Assembly: GCF_041601295.1 (NCBI RefSeq)
Contig: NZ_JBFIII010000001.1
Coordinates: 1 to 64,000 of the forward strand
DNA from: Immundisolibacter sp.
Lineage (GTDB): Bacteria > Pseudomonadota > Gammaproteobacteria > Immundisolibacterales > Immundisolibacteraceae
Reading direction: 5' to 3'
DNA length: 64,000 nt
Part shown: positions 1 through 9,266 of the stretch, in pieces
Layout: every line of letters starts with the position of its first letter
Position numbering within the stretch: position 1 is the first letter of the stretch
Translations under genes and position numbers: made by a program
The notes under the pieces: generated by a model
The model's input: the letters and a program-made list of their open reading frames with translations, nothing else
Told to the model about the DNA's origin: nothing
Databases searched by the model: none

Positions 1-392
1 CCGGCCAGCGTCGCCATCTGCGACTGGCTGCCGTCGGAAATTACCTGAAAGCGCCCTTCGCCGGCCTGTATGTCGCGCGCGAAGCCGGGCGGAATGACCA
101 GTCCCAGGCTGGCATGGCCACGGTCGAGCGCGTCGGTCAGCGCGGCGTCGCTGTCCAACAGGACCACCACCTTGAAATAGGGTTGTCGCAGGCGGGCGAT
201 CAACTCGCGGCTGTCCGGGCTGCGCGACAGGTCCAGCACCGCCACCGGGTAGTTCTGGATGTCCATGCTGATGGCGCGCCCGGCGATGTACACCGCGCCC
301 AGGAATCCCCAGGCCAGGATCAGCAGAATGGCCCGATCACTGGCCAGCTGGCGAAACTCCTTGAGCACCATCGCGCCAAGCCGGCCCCACAT
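1..392 (-). CDS. ABC-2 type exporter permease, second subunit (3' part outside window)
   Basis: Inner-membrane permease of a drug/solute ABC exporter. Only the first 130 codons are inside the window; the rest lies beyond the left edge. The ATG at 392 overlaps the stop of the preceding permease gene (TGATG), so the two are translationally coupled. The visible part shows a short cytoplasmic N-terminus with KEFRQL, one membrane segment at about residues 20-38, and then the start of the large extracytoplasmic loop (AVLDLSRSPDSREL), as in the YbhS/YbhR/YhhJ family. Gene order HlyD adaptor, double ATPase, permease, permease matches the ybhGFSR arrangement. The substrate cannot be read from the sequence. 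Confidence 0.85.
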   Translation of the reverse strand, partial: MWGRLGAMVLKEFRQLASDRAILLILAWGFLGAVYIAGRAISMDIQNYPVAVLDLSRSPDSRELIARLRQPYFKVVVLLDSDAALTDALDRGHASLGLVIPPGFARDIQAGEGRFQVISDGSQSQMATLA

Positions 393-1514
393 CAGCCGAT
401 CCTCTTGCGCAGCAGCAGCAGGGCCAGCCCGTAAGCCACCGCTGCGTAGACCGCAATCGCCGCCAGCGACGGCCAGTAGAAGTCGACACCAAGTCCCTTC
501 AGGTAGCTGCCACGGACCACCGTCATGAAATGCGTGGCGGGGATCAGCCGGGAGATGAATTGGCCGAGCGGGTCCATGGCCGCGACCGGCGTGAGGAAGC
601 CGGAATAGTTGAAGGCCGGTGTGACGGTGACCAGGAAGGTGGTCAGCATGGCGGTGAGCTGGCTACGACTCAGAATCGAGATCAGCAGGCCGACGCCGAT
701 GGTGCACACCGAATACAGCACGGCGCCCAGGCTCAGGATGACGAAACTGCCGACGAAACGGACCTCGAACACCAGCCGGGAGATGGCGTAGATCAACAGG
801 TAATCGAGCAGCGCCACGGCCAGGTACGGCAGCAGCTTGCCCAGAATGATCTCGATCCGGCGTACCGGTGAGGCGTAGAAGTTGAAGATGGTGCCGGATT
901 CGGTCTCGCGCGCGATCAGCAGCGCACCCAGGATCGCCGGGAACAGCATCAGGATCAGCACCAACAGACCCGGCACGATGGTGTTCTTGCTCTCCAGCGA
1001 CGGGTTGTACCAGACCGACAGGTCCATCTGCACCGGCAGTATGACGTTGTCGCCACCCAGCGCCAGGCGCAGCAGGCGCTGATTGTAGAGGCCGTTGACG
1101 GCCGCAACGTAGGCGTTGATGACCCCGGCGCGAGTGGGGAACGAGCCGTCCACGGTAACGCCGACGCTGGCCGGTTGTCGGCTGGCGATGCGCCGCCCGA
1201 AATCGGGCGGGATGTCGATGATCACCCGTGCCCGCCCCGAGCGCAGCCAGCGTTCCAGAGTCGGCGGGTCGGTTTCGACGCCGACCAGGCTGAAGTACTC
1301 GGAATGTACGTAACTGTCGATGTAGTCGCGGCTGTAGGGCGAGCGGTCGTGGTCCGCAAATACCAGCGGCAGATTTTTCACATCCAGCGACAGGCCGAAG
1401 CCGAACAGCACGATCATGATCATCGGGATCACAAAAGATAGTCCCAGGTAGATCGGGTCGCGCACAAGTTCGCGCGTTTCCTTCACGGCGATGGCCGAGG
1501 TTCGGCGCAGCAGC

Positions 1515-1537
<23 letters not shown>
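392..1537 (-). CDS. ABC-2 type exporter permease, first subunit (YbhS/YbhR/YhhJ family)
   Basis: Membrane subunit, 381 aa, of an ABC-2 exporter. It has an N-terminal cytoplasmic stretch with a VKETRELVRDP motif, a membrane segment near residues 30-50, a large periplasmic loop (about 55-180) and five hydrophobic segments in the C-terminal half, the standard topology of the family. The chosen start is GTG at 1537, which overlaps the 3' end of the ATPase gene by 23 bp; a GTG at 1522 is an alternative. It should form a heterodimer with the next permease, powered by the upstream double ATPase. Export of a toxic compound is the usual family role, but the substrate is not known here. Confidence 0.88.
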
Positions 1538-3463
<1,926 letters not shown>

Positions 3464-3467
<4 letters not shown>

Positions 3468-4579
3468 GGCGTGTGGACCGCCTCGCCTGCGCCCTGGTCT
3501 TGCTCCTGGGCGCCGGCGTCGATGCGACCGTCGGCCGGCATGCCCGGCTTCAGCACACCGCCCGGGTTTTCGGTCAGCGACAGCTCGACCGCGAATACCA
3601 GCTTGACGCGCTCTTCCTTGGTCTCGACGTTCTTGGGCGTGAACTCGGCGGCGGTGGCGATTCGGGTGACCTTGGCCGGGAAGGCGCGGTCCGGGTAAGA
3701 GTCGACGCGCACCTGCGCACGTTGGCCCAGGGCCACGCGGCCGATCAGCGGCTCCGGTACGTAAACCTTCAGGTACAGGCGATTCAGGTCCACCAGCGAG
3801 AACAGTGGGCTGCCGGGCGTCACCTGCTCCCCAAGCTCCACGCTACGGGTCAGCACCACGCCGGCAAGCGGGCTCGGGATGTCGAGGTAGCTGACCTGGG
3901 TGTCAAGCTCGTCGCTCCGGGCGAGTGCCTGCTCAACTTGTTGTGTCATGGCGGCGATCCCTTCATCCAGTGCAGCCAGACGCCGGTCGCCCAGTCGGGA
4001 TAGCTCCAGCGCTTTATCAGCCGCGCTGACTGCCGCCAACGCTGCCAGCTCAGTCTTGGTCGCGAGTTCGGCCCGCAACTGGGCAGTTTCTGCCTGCTGC
4101 GGCGAGGCCAGCTGCCGTTTTGCAAGCGTGGTCAGGCGATCCGCGTCAGTCACCGCCTGGCTGCGGTCGGCGTGGGCGGCGGCAAGACGTGCCCGCGCTT
4201 CGGTCAGCGTGGCCCGTGCCTGGTCGATGCGCAGCGGCAGTTCTTGCTGCGCGACTTCGTAGTCGATGCGCTGGCTGGCAAGTTGGTGTTCCAAGGCCAC
4301 CGCCTGCGCCCGCGCCGACCGCTGGCGGTCCAGCAGGGTCATCTCCTCCAGGCGCGCCAGTAGCGCTCCGGTAGTCACCGACTGCCCCTCGTCCACCGGC
4401 AGTTCGGCGACCGTGCCGCTCACCTTGGGCGTAATCTGCGTGATGCGGCCCTCGATACGGCCGCTGGCCTCAATGACCCCCGCTGGCGGTCCGCCTGGTA
4501 GCAGGCGTAGCGTCAGGACACCAGCCAGGGCAACGCCGACGATGGCGGCCAGAGCAAGCGGGATGATTTTGCGCGGCAT
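3464..4579 (-). CDS. HlyD-family periplasmic adaptor (membrane fusion protein)
   Basis: Membrane fusion subunit, 371 aa, that would link the inner-membrane exporter to an outer-membrane channel. The start at 4579 puts an MPRKII N-terminus directly before a membrane anchor (residues 5-25); a longer reading from 4660 adds a Cys-rich tail with no family support. Then come a biotinyl-lipoyl half motif (ASGRIEGRITQI, PVDEGQSV), a long coiled-coil hairpin rich in Ala, Arg and Glu (about 80-220), the second lipoyl half (LDIPSPLAGVV) and a beta-barrel with YVPEPLIGRVALGQ. It is the first gene of the minus-strand exporter operon. No outer-membrane factor is seen nearby, so a shared TolC-type channel is inferred. 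Confidence 0.92.
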
Positions 4580-4703
4580 GGGGGAGGGTGTCCGGATGAA
4601 GAGGCCGCAACAACAGCGGCCGGGATGCATCGGGCAGTGACCGCGGTGCAGGCGTTGCAAGGGTGGCGCGCGCCGTAATACCGCGTCAACGAGGGATTTG
4701 CGT

Positions 4704-4725
4704 CGGCTTGATAGCGCTCAAGCCG
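4704..4725. promoter_or_regulatory. perfect inverted repeat, candidate operator for the exporter operon
   Basis: An 8-bp perfect inverted repeat (CGGCTTGA / TCAAGCCG) with a 6-bp spacer lies in the divergent region between the HlyD gene (start 4579, minus) and the MBL hydrolase (start 4871, plus). It is about 125 bp upstream of the HlyD start and 146 bp upstream of the hydrolase start. Its size and symmetry fit a dimeric repressor site, and YbhG-type exporters are commonly controlled by TetR-type repressors. No regulator gene is adjacent, so the assignment is inference. Confidence 0.35.
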
Positions 4726-4870
4726 CGATCGGCGAGCTTTCTAACATGGGGGTGAGCCCGCCCACCGCGGCAGCAATTACCTCTAAACTCGTCATTGTCT
4801 GGCCACGGATGGCTGACCTTAAACAGGGGCGAACGGCCCTTCATCACCATCCGAGGCTGGGGAGTCGCTT

Positions 4871-6085
4871 ATGTGTCAGGAAGTCGGTCATGCCGTGCAG
4901 TTGGCCCTGTCACGGCGCGGCTTGCTCAAAGCGGGTGCTGGAGCCAGCCTGGCGGCGCTGTCGTTGATGCTCGGCGGCGCTCCGGTCTCAGCGCTGGCCG
5001 CCCCTCCCAGTACTGGCGATGGGGCGGCGGATTTCGATACGCGTCTGATCCTGCTGGGCACGGCCGGAGGGCCGGCCTGGTTTCCCGGCAGCAGCCGGCA
5101 TGGCATCGCCTCGGCGCTGCAGGTGGGCGACCTGACCTACATGGTCGATTGCGGCGACGGCGCCGCCCGGCAGCTTGCCACCGCGCTGCTGAGTAGCAGC
5201 CCCAAGGCGAATCCGTTCCAGCTGCTGGAGCCGCTGCGGGCGCTGTTCTTCACTCACCTGCATTCCGATCATGTGGTCGATTACAACAACCTGCTGCTAC
5301 AGGGCTGGACGGCCGGTGTCGGCCGGCGTCTGCCGCTGGAGGTGCTCGGTCCGGGGCCACGGGGCGAATTGCCGCCGGTGTTTCAGGTGCCCGGCCAGCC
5401 GCGCGCGGAACCGGAGGTGGTGTTTCCCGACGCACCCACGCCTGGCACCGTTCAGATGACCGATGGCATTTTTCGCGCCTTCGCGACCGATTTGAACGAT
5501 CGCGTTCGCGATTACCTGTGGCCGGACCTGCGCACCCTGGTGAGCGTCAAGGACATCGCCCTGCCGACCATCCCCGGTTTTCGCAGCCCCAACCAGACCC
5601 CGGCGCCGGACATGGAGCCGTTTACGGTCTGGTCGGATGCCAACGTTCGTGTGACGGCGACGCTGGTCGAGCACGCGCCGGTGTTTCCATCGTTCGCGTT
5701 CCGCTTCGACAGCGAGCAGGGCTCGGTGGTGTTCTCGGGCGACACCGGCCCGTGCCAGAACCTCGTGCGCCTGGCACGCAACGCCGACGTGCTGGTACAC
5801 GAGGTGATTGACGCCGCCTGGGTGGACGCGCTGTTCCCGCCGCCGCAGGACGAGGCGACCCAGGCGCTCAAGCACCACCTGTTGTCCGCACACACGTCCA
5901 TTGAGGATGCCGGCCGCATCGCCGAGCAGGCCGGCGCCAAAACGCTGGTGCTCAGTCATGTCATTCCGCACAACGTGACCGACGATCGCCTGCGTCTGGC
6001 CAGCCGGCATTACTCGGGCCGGCTGGTGCCCGGGCAGGATCTGGCGCACATCGGGGTGGGGCGCCGACGCGGCGCTGGCGCCTAA
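4871..6085 (+). CDS. Tat-exported metallo-beta-lactamase-fold hydrolase
   Basis: Zinc-dependent hydrolase, 404 aa. The N-terminus carries a twin-arginine motif (SRRGLLK, residues about 15-21), a hydrophobic stretch and an Ala-rich cleavage region, so the folded protein is probably sent to the periplasm by Tat. The metal-binding HLHSDH motif lies at residues 129-134, with later ligands in GDTGPC (about 290) and SHVIPH (about 360). The layout resembles the RNase Z/AtsA-like branch of the superfamily, but the export signal argues against an RNA substrate. The ATG at 4871 is preceded by GGGGAG. Its TAA stop overlaps the stop of the convergent dioxygenase beta gene by 4 bp. Its substrate is unknown; a role linked to the neighbouring dioxygenase cluster is possible but only inferred. 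Confidence 0.85.
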   Translation: MCQEVGHAVQLALSRRGLLKAGAGASLAALSLMLGGAPVSALAAPPSTGDGAADFDTRLILLGTAGGPAWFPGSSRHGIASALQVGDLTYMVDCGDGAARQLATALLSSSPKANPFQLLEPLRALFFTHLHSDHVVDYNNLLLQGWTAGVGRRLPLEVLGPGPRGELPPVFQVPGQPRAEPEVVFPDAPTPGTVQMTDGIFRAFATDLNDRVRDYLWPDLRTLVSVKDIALPTIPGFRSPNQTPAPDMEPFTVWSDANVRVTATLVEHAPVFPSFAFRFDSEQGSVVFSGDTGPCQNLVRLARNADVLVHEVIDAAWVDALFPPPQDEATQALKHHLLSAHTSIEDAGRIAEQAGAKTLVLSHVIPHNVTDDRLRLASRHYSGRLVPGQDLAHIGVGRRRGAGA

Positions 6086-6567
6086 ATGATCGGCGGCAGC
6101 AGCGGCACCAGACCGTCGCTGTTCAGCAGGGCGACTTTCTTGTAGGCAATCTGCCAGTCGTCACCCTGTCGGCGCAGGCGGTATTCGCACTGTGCCGGCA
6201 GGGTGTCGAGTACCTGGTCGCGGCGCTGGTCGTTTTCGCGGTACAGATAAATCACCTGGTTGCAGGCGATGTCGGCACTGTCGCCATCGGCGCGCTCCAG
6301 CAGTACGTTGCTGACCGTGTGCACGCTGCGGATGGGCGGGTCGCCCACCCAGTAAAACGGGCTTTCGGCCCGCTGCAGGCGGTCTTCGACCATCGGCGGT
6401 GTGGCGTAGACGATGGAGCAGTGCTGCTGTGGGTCACCGTCGGCGTCGCCGTTGGGCACCCAATAGATGGCATCGTCGGTCAATAGCTGCCGCCAGTCGC
6501 GAAACTTGCGCTGGTCGAGCATCCGCAGTTCGCGGGACAGGAAGGTTTCGGCTTGAGCCTGGTTCAT
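6082..6567 (-). CDS. Rieske ring-hydroxylating dioxygenase, beta (small) subunit
   Basis: Structural small subunit, 161 aa, with the NTF2-like fold of ring-hydroxylating dioxygenases. Visible family features are the helical N-terminus ending in DDAIYWVP, the central VEDRLQR segment and the strand-rich C-terminus (CEYRLRRQGDDWQIAYKKV). Length matches the 160-190 aa typical of NdoC/BphA2 proteins. The start ATG at 6567 has a GAGGGG Shine-Dalgarno, and the gene follows the alpha subunit by 10 bp, so the pair is co-expressed as expected for an alpha3beta3 oxygenase. It is last in the minus-strand cluster that begins at 10019. Confidence 0.93.
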   Translation of the reverse strand: MNQAQAETFLSRELRMLDQRKFRDWRQLLTDDAIYWVPNGDADGDPQQHCSIVYATPPMVEDRLQRAESPFYWVGDPPIRSVHTVSNVLLERADGDSADIACNQVIYLYRENDQRRDQVLDTLPAQCEYRLRRQGDDWQIAYKKVALLNSDGLVPLLPPII

Positions 6568-6577
6568 GTCTTTCCCC

Positions 6578-7849
6578 TCAACCAGCCGCCGCGAGGCGGA
6601 TGCGGCTGGGCACTGGCGCCTTGCCCTCCATTAACCGCCGGTATTCGTAGTAGGGCGCGCGCTGCTGGGTTTCTTGCGTGTGGTGCCCAAAGCGCAGGCC
6701 CCCGGGAGTCGTTTCCTCGGACTTGAGCCCGCGATTGAACAGCACCCAGGGCGCGGTCCAGGCCTCCATGCCTTGCTGAATGCGGTCGAAGGTGGCCAGG
6801 TCGTCCGGCCCGCCGGCGCCCCCAGGGCCATAAAAGAACTCGTGCTCGCGCACCCGGCGCTGGTTGATGGCGGCAGGCGCACCGACCATGGACGTATGGT
6901 ACTGGCGGACCTCGGTACGATCGGCGGCCAGTGGCCGGATCACCCGAACGTGGTATTCGAGAATCGCCATGTTTGGGAACAACACGATGTTGAAGCGATG
7001 GCGCAGCGCATCCATGGCACGCTCGCGGCCGTGCGCGCTGATCAGCAGTTCGACGAACTCGGCTGGCCAGCGCTCGTGCACCTGCTCGTCGGTCAGGGTG
7101 TAGTTCTCAATGATGTTGTGACCGAAGCCCAGGTCGTAGGCCTTCATGGGCAGGTTCTGGTACTGCTTCATGATGGGCACCCATTTGGACATGATGTCGA
7201 TGGCGGTGCGGTGGTTGTGCCATACGTGGTAGCCCTCGACGCTGCCTTCGAGCTGCGCCTTCCAGTTGCCGCGGTACCGATGCTTGTAAATGCCCGTGAG
7301 CCCGACCGTGATTTCGCCGGTCGGCGACAGGTCGCAGTAATAGTCGATGTACTTTTTGGCCGGCCCGATGTGGGTGTCGAAGTCATGCACGTCTGCATTC
7401 AGGCTGGCGAATACAAAGCCGCGGTAGCTGCCCACGCGTGGTGCCACCGGCAGGCCAAGGCCGGAATAGTCCAGCTCGCCGTCGTTGTACCCGCGCGGCA
7501 GGCCGACTGCCTCCAGGCTGCCGTCCAGGCGATAGGTCCAGGCGTGGTAGGGGCAGGTGAAGCTCTCGGCGTGTCCGAGCTCGCGGGGACACACGGTGGC
7601 GCCGCGGTGCGTGCAGCGGTTGGCGAACACGTGAATCTTGCCCGCCATGTCGCGGGACATGATCACCGGCACCTGGCCGATGAAGCTGGTCTTGTAGTCG
7701 CCCGGGTTCGGCACCTCGCTGCCGTGTCCGACGTAGACCCAGGTGGCATGGAAAATCTTTTCCATTTCCTCGTCGAAGATCGCCGGGTCGCGGTACAGCG
7801 AGGCGTGGTTGGCCTCAGGGCGGGACAGGTCGGGGGTGTAGTGGCCCAT
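6578..7849 (-). CDS. Rieske ring-hydroxylating dioxygenase, alpha (catalytic) subunit
   Basis: Catalytic subunit, 423 aa, expected to insert O2 into an aromatic ring at a mononuclear iron fed by a Rieske [2Fe-2S] cluster. Rieske ligands are C79, H81, C99 and H102 (CTHRG and CPYHAW). The mononuclear iron ligands are H208 and H213 in GYHVWHNH, with the third carboxylate in the DD at 349-350. The residue that bridges the two metals in naphthalene dioxygenase (Asp205) is Glu205 here. The start at 7849 is set by GGAGAAAG seven bases upstream; the upstream extension to 8032 has no family character. The substrate cannot be read from the sequence. The nearest electron carriers encoded are [4Fe-4S] ferredoxins rather than the usual Rieske or plant-type ferredoxin and reductase. 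Confidence 0.95.
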   Translation of the reverse strand: MGHYTPDLSRPEANHASLYRDPAIFDEEMEKIFHATWVYVGHGSEVPNPGDYKTSFIGQVPVIMSRDMAGKIHVFANRCTHRGATVCPRELGHAESFTCPYHAWTYRLDGSLEAVGLPRGYNDGELDYSGLGLPVAPRVGSYRGFVFASLNADVHDFDTHIGPAKKYIDYYCDLSPTGEITVGLTGIYKHRYRGNWKAQLEGSVEGYHVWHNHRTAIDIMSKWVPIMKQYQNLPMKAYDLGFGHNIIENYTLTDEQVHERWPAEFVELLISAHGRERAMDALRHRFNIVLFPNMAILEYHVRVIRPLAADRTEVRQYHTSMVGAPAAINQRRVREHEFFYGPGGAGGPDDLATFDRIQQGMEAWTAPWVLFNRGLKSEETTPGGLRFGHHTQETQQRAPYYEYRRLMEGKAPVPSRIRLAAAG

Positions 7850-7953
7850 GGTCTTTCTCCTCGGTCTGCACTTGACGGCAGGTTGGTTACGTCTAGGGAA
7901 GCTATGAGTGCATGATGCCGATTTGTAACCGGCTTCCGGCAAGCTCGCGTCTG

Positions 7954-8172
7954 TTACGCCGAAGCGGCGCCCGCCGCCACCAGTGCGCCCGGCACCACGC
8001 AGTACGGCAGGCACTCGCCGCAGCCCGTGCACTCATCAGGTACCACCTCGAACCAGTGGTGGATGTCGTGCAGCTTGGGATGCACCGCGTCTTCCGGGCA
8101 TACCTCGCGGCACAGTCCGCAGCGGATGCATACCGCGGTGTCGATTTTGAGCTTGTTCCCGGCGAGCGTCAT
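7954..8172 (-). CDS. 2[4Fe-4S] ferredoxin
   Basis: Small electron carrier, 72 aa, with two complete cluster motifs: C15-x2-C18-x2-C21-x3-C25-P (CIRCGLCREVCP) and C48-x2-C51-x2-C54-x3-C58 (CTGCGECLPYC). The ATG at 8172 overlaps the stop of the ferritin-like gene (ATGA), so the two are translationally coupled and probably work together. The same frame stays open upstream to 9396, but that part runs through two other good genes and is not coding. A 104-bp gap separates it from the dioxygenase alpha gene. It could deliver electrons to the ferritin-like protein or to the dioxygenase; the sequence does not say which. Confidence 0.92.
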   Translation of the reverse strand: MTLAGNKLKIDTAVCIRCGLCREVCPEDAVHPKLHDIHHWFEVVPDECTGCGECLPYCVVPGALVAAGAASA

Positions 8173-8930
8173 GCGGCCGCTCCCTGCTTGGCGCGCGCCA
8201 GCGCGTCGGCCAGCGTGGGTGCCCAGGGCTTGAGCAGGAAGTCGAGGGTGTCCTCGATGGCGCGCTGGTCTTTTTCGGTCAGCGCGTAGACATCCATCTG
8301 GTATTTGCCCTCCATGAAGTGCATCAGTTCGTCCACGTACTGGCTGAGGTTGTCGTGCAGGTCGAGCGGGTCGTTCATGTAGCGCATGCGCACCTGGATC
8401 CCCAGGCACGCCGAGCCTTCGAAAAAATAGTGCTGCGCGGCGCGCGCCAGCGGGTGGATGTGCGGAAACATGGCCGTGCAGCCAAAGTACGACAGGATGC
8501 CCAGCGTGTTGGCGTCGGCGCTGTCCATGAGTTCTTCTTCGCGTTTGACGTAGCCGCCGCGCAGCATCACGTCGGCGTGCAGCATGCCGTGCTTGACCTC
8601 GTCCCACACCTGCTGGGCACGCATGCGTTGCAGGTCGATGTAGCGTTCCTGGTCTTCCAGGGACACCGACAGCAGTTGCGTGGACATCTGTTTGATCGAC
8701 ATCTGCGGGCCTTCGCCGGCATAGCCGGCCAGTACGCTGCTCCACAGCCACTCGCGGGTCGGGGTTTTGGCGTCTTCCTGCGCGGCCTTGACGGCCGACA
8801 TCGTCATGCCGTTCCAGGCCGGGATGCAGCGCTCGGTAATGTGCATGCGAAAGTCGTAACCGGGCCCGGAAAAGCCGGTCGGGTAGACCCAGGTGTCGAG
8901 AAATTCCTGAAGGATCGGGTGCAGTTCCAT
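8169..8930 (-). CDS. ferritin-like (diiron) protein with two ExxH motifs
   Basis: Mostly helical protein, 253 aa, with the residue pattern of a diiron carboxylate site: E111-x2-H114 in VWDEVKHGMLH and E201-x2-H204 in VDELMHFMEG, with E171 (YFFEGSACLG) placed as a third-helix ligand and E60, E92 or E95 as first-helix candidates. This pattern is shared by ferritin-like oxidases and oxygenases such as PaaA-type subunits, but overall identity to a named enzyme cannot be judged by eye. The start at 8930 has a strong GGAGG. It sits between two ferredoxin genes, overlapping the second by 4 bp, which suggests a reductively activated diiron enzyme. Its substrate is unknown. Confidence 0.8.
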   Translation of the reverse strand: MELHPILQEFLDTWVYPTGFSGPGYDFRMHITERCIPAWNGMTMSAVKAAQEDAKTPTREWLWSSVLAGYAGEGPQMSIKQMSTQLLSVSLEDQERYIDLQRMRAQQVWDEVKHGMLHADVMLRGGYVKREEELMDSADANTLGILSYFGCTAMFPHIHPLARAAQHYFFEGSACLGIQVRMRYMNDPLDLHDNLSQYVDELMHFMEGKYQMDVYALTEKDQRAIEDTLDFLLKPWAPTLADALARAKQGAAA

Positions 8931-8945
8931 GATCGGCCTCCTGCT

Positions 8946-9254
8946 TCAGTTGCCAGTGCGCGGCGCGCGGCGCGGCCAGCGCTTGTCTTCGGTCCACACC
9001 CGCGCGGGCGGCGGCACCAGCGACAGGCCCGACACTGTCTCCACGATCGAAGCCGGCGCCGGGCAGTACATCAGGCATACCGTGCAGCCGGGGTAGGTGC
9101 AGCGGTCCATGTCGATCTCGTGCAGGTGCTTGGGGCCGGGGTCGATGACCACCGCGTTCAGGTTGATTTCCCGGCACACCACGTAGCACATGCGGCACTC
9201 GGTGCATTTGTCGTGGTCGATGCGGATGGCGATTTTTTCGGGTTGTGTGTTCAT
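8946..9254 (-). CDS. [4Fe-4S] ferredoxin with extended second cluster motif
   Basis: Electron carrier, 102 aa. Cluster motif 1 is CTECRMCYVVC (C-x2-C-x2-C-x3-C), and motif 2 is CTYPGCTVCLMYCP (C-x4-C-x2-C-x3-C), two residues longer than in standard 2[4Fe-4S] ferredoxins and reminiscent of DmsB/NrfC-type iron-sulfur subunits. About 38 residues follow the second cluster. The ATG at 9254 is preferred because GAGGAG lies 8 bp upstream; an ATG at 9260 would leave only 2 bp. It lies between the two ferritin-like genes, 12 and 15 bp from its neighbours, so it is part of the same operon. Confidence 0.9.
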   Translation of the reverse strand: MNTQPEKIAIRIDHDKCTECRMCYVVCREINLNAVVIDPGPKHLHEIDMDRCTYPGCTVCLMYCPAPASIVETVSGLSLVPPPARVWTEDKRWPRRAPRTGN

Positions 9255-9266
9255 GCTCATCGCTCC

